A stretch of DNA of 6,162 bases from Methanofollis sp. (lineage in GTDB: Archaea > Halobacteriota > Methanomicrobia > Methanomicrobiales > Methanofollaceae): positions 1 to 6,162 of the forward strand of contig JAQVHG010000136.1 of NCBI GenBank assembly GCA_028696365.1, read 5' to 3'. The notes beneath the pieces were generated by a model that did not search any database, had not been told where the DNA came from, and was given only the letters and a program-made list of their open reading frames with translations. Made by a program: the position numbers and the translations under genes. Each line of letters begins with the position of its first letter. The first letter of the stretch is position 1. Shown here one piece after another: positions 6,158-6,162 of the stretch.

Positions 6158-6162
6158 GTGAA

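Noticed and set aside
5932..6162. CRISPR repeat or array start
   Set aside because: I looked for the roughly 32-base I-C repeat type ending in GATTGAAA-like sequence and for any spaced direct repeat; only short direct repeats such as GATCAG (6112 and 6141) are present.

Overview
The window carries most of a type I-C (Dvulg-type) CRISPR-Cas interference operon, all on the + strand. The order is cas3 (5' end cut off by the window edge), cas5c, cas8c, cas7c, cas4, followed by about 230 bases with no convincing gene. GC content is moderate. Codon use favours ATC, CTC/CTG and the arginine codons AGG/AGA. The genes have strong GGAGG-type ribosome binding sites, and one AT-rich element resembles an archaeal TATA box. 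Together these suggest a euryarchaeal methanogen of the Methanomicrobiales type. That assignment is an inference from composition; a bacterium is not excluded.

Layout: bases 2-1813 encode the end of the Cas3 HD region plus the whole helicase part. Bases 1827-2486 encode Cas5c, whose three pre-crRNA-processing residues are all visible. Bases 2483-4393 encode the large subunit Cas8c. Within it, a strong internal Shine-Dalgarno (4011-4018) and an in-frame GTG (4028) mark a probable separately translated small subunit, Cas11c (121 aa). Bases 4397-5248 encode the backbone subunit Cas7c, and 5245-5931 encode the adaptation nuclease Cas4. Genes are separated by at most 13 bases or overlap by 4 (GTGA at cas5c/cas8c, ATGA at cas7c/cas4), so they almost certainly form one operon with translational coupling.

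How the genes work together, from knowledge of the family: Cas5c cuts the repeat RNA in place of Cas6. Cas5c, Cas7c, Cas8c and Cas11c then form the I-C Cascade around the crRNA. Cas8c recognises the PAM and Cas3 is recruited to unwind and degrade the target. Cas4 normally works with Cas1-Cas2 to choose and trim new spacers. In I-C loci cas1 and cas2 usually follow cas4 directly, but no cas1 start is seen in the 231 bases after cas4, and no CRISPR repeat is visible in the window.

I do not see an undescribed system. The points most worth a second look are the internal cas11c start, a possible separate promoter for the Cascade genes inside the 3' end of cas3, the missing cas1 after cas4, and a run of three stem-loops in the terminal non-coding stretch.
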